This document shows, piece by piece, positions 60,933 through 64,000 of a stretch of 64,000 nt of DNA. A program made the position numbers and the translations under genes. The stretch comes from Chloroflexi bacterium UBA6077. Lineage in GTDB: Bacteria; Chloroflexota; UBA6077. Numbering within the stretch: the first letter of the stretch is position 1; each line of letters begins with the position of its first letter. Under the pieces are notes generated by a model, which was given only the letters and a program-made list of their open reading frames with translations, ran no database searches and was not told the origin of the DNA. Where the stretch lies: NCBI GenBank assembly GCA_002436065.1, contig DIXP01000105.1:26471-90470 (forward strand), written 5' to 3'.

Positions 60933-61679
60933 ATGAACGTGATCGCCCCCTGGTACTACCTCGGGTACGTTATCCCGCACGCCTATACCGACCTGGACGC
61001 CTACCAGTTCTACAGGGTGGCTCCCGAAGGCATGGTGCTGGTGACGACGGGGCTGGACCTGAAGGAGTTCAGCCCTTCCGCGGTCGAGGAGCTGCTGGGC
61101 ACGGCCTGGCGTGGCTTCGACATCCTGGCAAAGCGAGGGGTCGATCGCATCGCGCTGTCGGGAGTCCCCGTGGCCGCCACGCTGGGGCGAGAAAAGGTGC
61201 TTGCGGTGCTCCAGGAGGCGAGCCAGCGGACGGGCATACCATGCGACACCGACATAGAGGCCCACATCGCGGCCCTCCAACAGCTGGGGGCCGACGAGAT
61301 CGTCCTGGCCACCCGCTGGGCGGAGCCGCTGAACCGGGCAGTCGTCGCCTACCTCCAGAGTGCCGGCATTCACGTCCTCGCACACGAAGGGGCAGGCAGA
61401 ACGTTCCGTGAGCTCAAGGCGTTCGATCCCATGGCTGACCACAACCTGGCGTTGGAGCTGGGCAGCCACCTCCTGGCGGCGAATCCCACTGCGAAGGCCC
61501 TCATGATGCCCGGCGGCCTCTGGTTCGATATCCACGCGGTGCCGATGCTGGAGGCCGAGTTCGGCAAGCCCGTCACCCTCAACATCACTTCCACCACCTG
61601 GGCCGCCCTGAGAGCGCTAGGAGACCGAGCGTGGCCGCGCTCGGGCGATCCCTGGGGGAAGCTGTTAGCCGCCATCTAG
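60933..61679 (+). CDS. Arylmalonate decarboxylase/maleate isomerase family protein lacking the catalytic cysteines
   Basis: A 248-aa protein of the Asp/Glu racemase superfamily. The C-terminal block ALMMPGGLWFDIHAVPMLEA, followed by FGKPVTLNITSTTWAALRAL, lines up with the AMDase/maleate cis-trans isomerase signature, but the usual catalytic Cys before GGL is Pro193, and the first Cys position is replaced by SG in ALSGVPVA (Ser76-Gly77). Superfamily enzymes normally use at least one of these cysteines, so chemistry may differ or be lost. ATG 60933 directly follows the amidohydrolase stop. Confidence 0.8.
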   Translation: MNVIAPWYYLGYVIPHAYTDLDAYQFYRVAPEGMVLVTTGLDLKEFSPSAVEELLGTAWRGFDILAKRGVDRIALSGVPVAATLGREKVLAVLQEASQRTGIPCDTDIEAHIAALQQLGADEIVLATRWAEPLNRAVVAYLQSAGIHVLAHEGAGRTFRELKAFDPMADHNLALELGSHLLAANPTAKALMMPGGLWFDIHAVPMLEAEFGKPVTLNITSTTWAALRALGDRAWPRSGDPWGKLLAAI

Positions 61680-61684
61680 AATAC

Positions 61685-61720
61685 GGGAGGGGAATCGCGG
61701 GATCCGGCGACTCCCCTCCC
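61685..61720. terminator. Hairpin after the AMDase-family gene
   Basis: GGGAGGGGA (61685-61693) pairs with TCCCCTCCC (61712-61720), 18-base loop, directly after the stop. Confidence 0.6.
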
Positions 61721-61839
61721 ATATGCCACGCGACCTATGCCCTACACTTGAGGACGAGCCAGCCCAGGAGTACCATTTGCGCTGTGCAGCCGCTCGAAGC
61801 GGTGGCCTCGACCAATTCTGTCTGTGGGAGGTCCAACCC

Positions 61840-62319
61840 GTGTCAAGCATCGTCGACACCACGGAAAAGAGGGCATTGGAGCTCTTTTCCGTGGGCTTCA
61901 ATTGAGCTGAGTCGATCCTGCAGGTGCTGCAGGAGATGCTGGGGCTGGAGGGAGAGCTCCTCTGGACCGTTGCTTCGGGGCTGGGTGGCGGTGTGGCGCG
62001 TCGCCAGTCCATGTGCGGAGCCCTCACCGGAGCGGCAGCCGGCCTCGGACTGTATTACGCCAGAAAGCTCGATGACCCCAAGAACACGAGCCGCAGCCTT
62101 CGACCCAAGCTGCAGGAGCTGTTGAACGGGTTTGCCGCTGGGTTCGGGAGCACCGAGTGCCGCGAGATCATCCCTGTGGACTTCTCCGGGCCCGACTGGT
62201 ATCCCCAATTCCAGGAGCAGAGAGTCACGGAGCGCTACTGCGTCCGCTACGTAGCCCATGTCGCCCGGACCGTTGCCGAGTGGCACGAGGCGGGCACGTT
62301 GCTCCCAGCCGATAGGTAG
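61840..62319 (+). CDS. C-GCAxxG-C-C family redox protein, probable selenoprotein (in-frame UGA = Sec22)
   Basis: A 159-residue protein if UGA 61903-61905 is read as selenocysteine. The start is GTG 61840, 8 bases after GGGAGG. Family alignment: ALELFSVGFN-U-AESILQVLQ replaces the usual GYNCAEAVL, so UGA falls exactly on the first conserved Cys. The rest is intact: GLGGGVARRQSMCGALTGAA (Cys59), STECREI (Cys107) and RYCVRYV (Cys134). Coding continues without interruption for 138 codons after UGA. An 8-bp hairpin with loop GUG (61916-61934) sits 10 bases after UGA. C-GCAxxG-C-C proteins are putative redox or metal-binding proteins and selenocysteine forms are known. Alternative: a recent nonsense mutation. 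Confidence 0.78.
61916..61934 (+). promoter_or_regulatory. Candidate bacterial SECIS hairpin
   Basis: TCCTGCAG-GTG-CTGCAGGA: a perfect 8-bp stem with a three-base loop beginning with G, 18 bases from the UGA to the loop. This fits the bacterial SECIS pattern (apical-loop G, about 16-37 bases downstream of UGA). Confidence 0.65.
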
Positions 62320-62377
62320 CAGGATACGGAAAGCTCATAATCCGGTCTGCCGCCAGTAAACTGCACAATAAATTGCA

Positions 62378-62494
62378 GTGGAACAGCCGAAGGATCTCCA
62401 ACCTGCCCTGGAGCGAGCGCTCGCCTTGGATCGGCCGGCGGTGATAGACGTGGTGTCCGACGTAGACGCCGTCCCACCAAGGGCTTGGCGGTAG
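62378..62494 (+). pseudogene. 3' remnant of a fourth ThDP-enzyme gene
   Basis: Translates from 62378 as VEQPKDLQPALERALALDRP, then AVIDVVSDVDAVPPRAWR and stop. This matches the last 38 residues of the enzyme at 56826 (VERPKDLLPAMERALASDRP...) at about 32 of 38 positions. The sequence before it has no similarity, so it is a truncated relic of a duplicated tctC-ThDP module. Both intact gene and relic are followed by a GC-rich hairpin. Confidence 0.88.
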
Positions 62495-62507
62495 GAATAG
62501 GCATGGC

Positions 62508-62547
62508 CTCCGCGACCCCTTCCCCGCGTGGAGAAGGGGTCGCGGAG
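62508..62547. terminator. 15-bp hairpin after the ThDP remnant
   Basis: CTCCGCGACCCCTTC (62508-62522) pairs exactly with 62533-62547, 10-base loop; a possible leftover terminator of the lost gene or a REP-like repeat. Confidence 0.6.
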
Positions 62548-62861
62548 AAGCTGCGGATTAGGGCTTTCTTTTCCGCTCCAGCTTGACAGCCCACCTCCGC
62601 TCTTCTAACCTAGCTGCATCCAGTCCTGCATACACAATCGCAATGTTTGGATGATTATGAGCGACAAGTCGACTGTCCCAACGATCCTTCTCTCCGTCCG
62701 CCCTCCCCCAACTCGGAAGAGACTGTTCTTCCGAGGTATGTCCACCTGTTCTACAGACCCACCGCGACACTAAACCAACCTTTCAACTGCGCATCTCTAG
62801 ATTCCTGATGCCCATCCCTGGAGACACGAGTCCCCTGGAGTAAGAAAGAGGTAACGGTCTT

Positions 62862-63968
62862 ATGCGTCGCTTCCTGTGTGTCCTGGTCGCCATCGCGCTG
62901 TTCGCCATGGCCTGTTCGTCGGCCGCGCCGACTCCCACCGCCGCGCCCACCGCTGCACCCGCCAAGCCCGCAGCAACCACCGCACCCGCTGCACCCACCA
63001 AGCCTGCGGCAACCACAGCACCCGCTGCACAGCCTACCACCGCCGCCGCTCCGGCCAAGAAGACCGACTTCCCGGTCAAGGGGAAGTCCATCATCATCAT
63101 CAATCCGTTCGCTGCGGGCGGGGCCACCGGCATCGCTGCTCGACTCGTAGGCGCGTCCCTGGAAAAGGTGCTGGGCGTGAGCGTCGAGGTGCAGGAAAAG
63201 GCCGGCGCCGGTTCCCAGGTTGGGTCCACTGAACTCGCCCAATCGAAGCCCGACGGCTACACCCTCGGAATCCTCGCCCTGCCGACGGTCAACACTCTCT
63301 ACCTTAACCCCGATCGGAAGGCTGTGTTCAACCGCACCAGCTTCGAGCCTCTGGTGGGGCACCACATAGACAGGGGCATGGTGTGCGTCAAGGCAGATAG
63401 CCCCTACAAGACCATGAAGGACCTGGTAGACGCCGCGAAGGCTGCTCCCGAGAAGATCAAGGCTTCCACCACCGGCCTGCTGGGCGCCAACCACATGTCC
63501 ATTCTCGATCTTCAGAAGCAGACCGGGGCCAAGTTCGCCGTGGTGCACTTCGACGGCGGTGGCCCCGCCAGCACGGCGCTCCTGGGCGGGCACACCGATG
63601 CCTACTTCGGGTTCGCCGCCGACCTGGACCGCTTCATCAAGTCCGGAGAGTTCCGTTCCCTGGGCCTCATGGACAAGGAGGAGAGCAAGCTGTACCCCGG
63701 CGTGAAGACCATGGAATCCCAGGGCTACAATCTGTACTGGGGTCTGAACCGGACCGTAGCGGTACCCGCCGGACTCCCCAGGGATGTATACGATGTCCTG
63801 TCAGGGGCGATGAAGAAGGTGATGCAGGATCCGGAGCACATCACGAAGATGGAGCAGGCCGGCTTGGAGCTGAAGTACACCGACCCGGTCGAGTTCTCTA
63901 AGCTCTGGGCGCAGATCGACGAGACCATCAAGCCTCTCATGGAAGTCGCCAGGAACGAGCAGAAGTAG
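62862..63968 (+). CDS. TctC/Bug-family solute-binding lipoprotein (copy 5)
   Basis: A 368-aa lipoprotein: lipobox FAMAC (Cys18), linker of repeated Ala/Pro/Thr/Lys words to about residue 66, Bug domain from FPVKGKSIIIINPFAAGGAT. The usual VPW of the first strand is replaced by NPF, as only in this copy. Motifs TELAQSKPDGYTLG and VVHFDGGGPASTALLGGHTD are present. AAGAGGT lies upstream of the ATG. The downstream partner, if any, lies beyond the window. Confidence 0.92.
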   Translation: MRRFLCVLVAIALFAMACSSAAPTPTAAPTAAPAKPAATTAPAAPTKPAATTAPAAQPTTAAAPAKKTDFPVKGKSIIIINPFAAGGATGIAARLVGASLEKVLGVSVEVQEKAGAGSQVGSTELAQSKPDGYTLGILALPTVNTLYLNPDRKAVFNRTSFEPLVGHHIDRGMVCVKADSPYKTMKDLVDAAKAAPEKIKASTTGLLGANHMSILDLQKQTGAKFAVVHFDGGGPASTALLGGHTDAYFGFAADLDRFIKSGEFRSLGLMDKEESKLYPGVKTMESQGYNLYWGLNRTVAVPAGLPRDVYDVLSGAMKKVMQDPEHITKMEQAGLELKYTDPVEFSKLWAQIDETIKPLMEVARNEQK

Positions 63969-64000
63969 TCACCATAGCCCGCCCGGCTGTAAAGAGGGAA

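Larger units (their letters stand above)
62320..62861. other. Gene-poor region before the fifth tctC-like gene
   Basis: 542 bases without an intact gene. It holds the 3' fragment of a ThDP gene (62378-62494), a 15-bp hairpin (62508-62547) and about 300 bases in which nothing recognisable is seen. A 70-codon - strand frame at 62558-62770 has no support. Confidence 0.7.

Noticed and set aside
62558..62770. 70-codon open frame on the - strand
   Set aside because: GTG start without ribosome-binding site, no recognisable family, lies in a decayed region.

Overview
High-GC bacterial DNA from an uncultured member of what is most likely the phylum Chloroflexota. The clues are the MalT-type LuxR regulator, the many lipoproteins whose mature N-terminus is an Ala/Pro/Thr/Lys-rich linker, the pairing of TetR and ABC exporter genes, and the stand-alone AmmeMemoRadiSam-type radical SAM enzyme. 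This assignment is inference; there is no rRNA or tRNA in the window. Nearly all genes run on the + strand. No CRISPR array, phage or intact transposase was seen.

Left part (1 to about 25 kb): the 3' end of ispG, then an island of efflux and drug-modification genes. It holds three TetR/ABC-ATPase/ABC-permease modules (0.6-3.8, 12.7-16.0 and 17.1-20.4 kb), two rifampicin-phosphotransferase-like PEP-synthase relatives (7.6-10.2 and 22.0-24.7 kb), an MFS exporter, a MalT/LuxR regulator split by a 29-bp tandem duplication, an XRE regulator with its membrane partner, and three toxin-antitoxin pairs (AbrB/PIN, VapBC, HicBA). All four tetR genes have the same layout: a good sigma-70-type promoter followed at once by an inverted repeat, which implies autorepression.

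Middle part (24.7-31 kb): a FAD amine-oxidase-like protein, a radical SAM enzyme (AmrS) overlapping a SufR-like Cys-rich regulator, the Fe-S carrier ATPase Mrp, thioredoxin reductase and a GntR regulator. Between mrp and trxB lies a 143-bp MITE-like inverted-repeat element. Related sequence sits inside the linker of the LuxR gene.

Right part (31-64 kb): an organic-acid and methylated-compound catabolic region. It carries five TctC-type binding lipoproteins but only one TctB-TctA membrane pair, one complete TRAP transporter, an MttB-superfamily methyltransferase with a RACo-like corrinoid-activating ferredoxin, a D-2-hydroxyacid dehydrogenase, a second GntR gene followed by DUF6282, hydroxyisobutyrate-dehydrogenase-like and IlvD-like genes, and repeated modules of TctC, cyclase-family hydrolase and ThDP (thiamine diphosphate) enzyme under an IclR regulator. 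A fourth ThDP gene survives only as a 38-codon 3' fragment.

The strongest single observation is a C-GCAxxG-C-C family redox protein (61840-62319) in which the first conserved cysteine is an in-frame UGA. A perfect 8-bp hairpin with a G-starting loop lies at the expected bacterial SECIS distance, so it is a probable selenoprotein.
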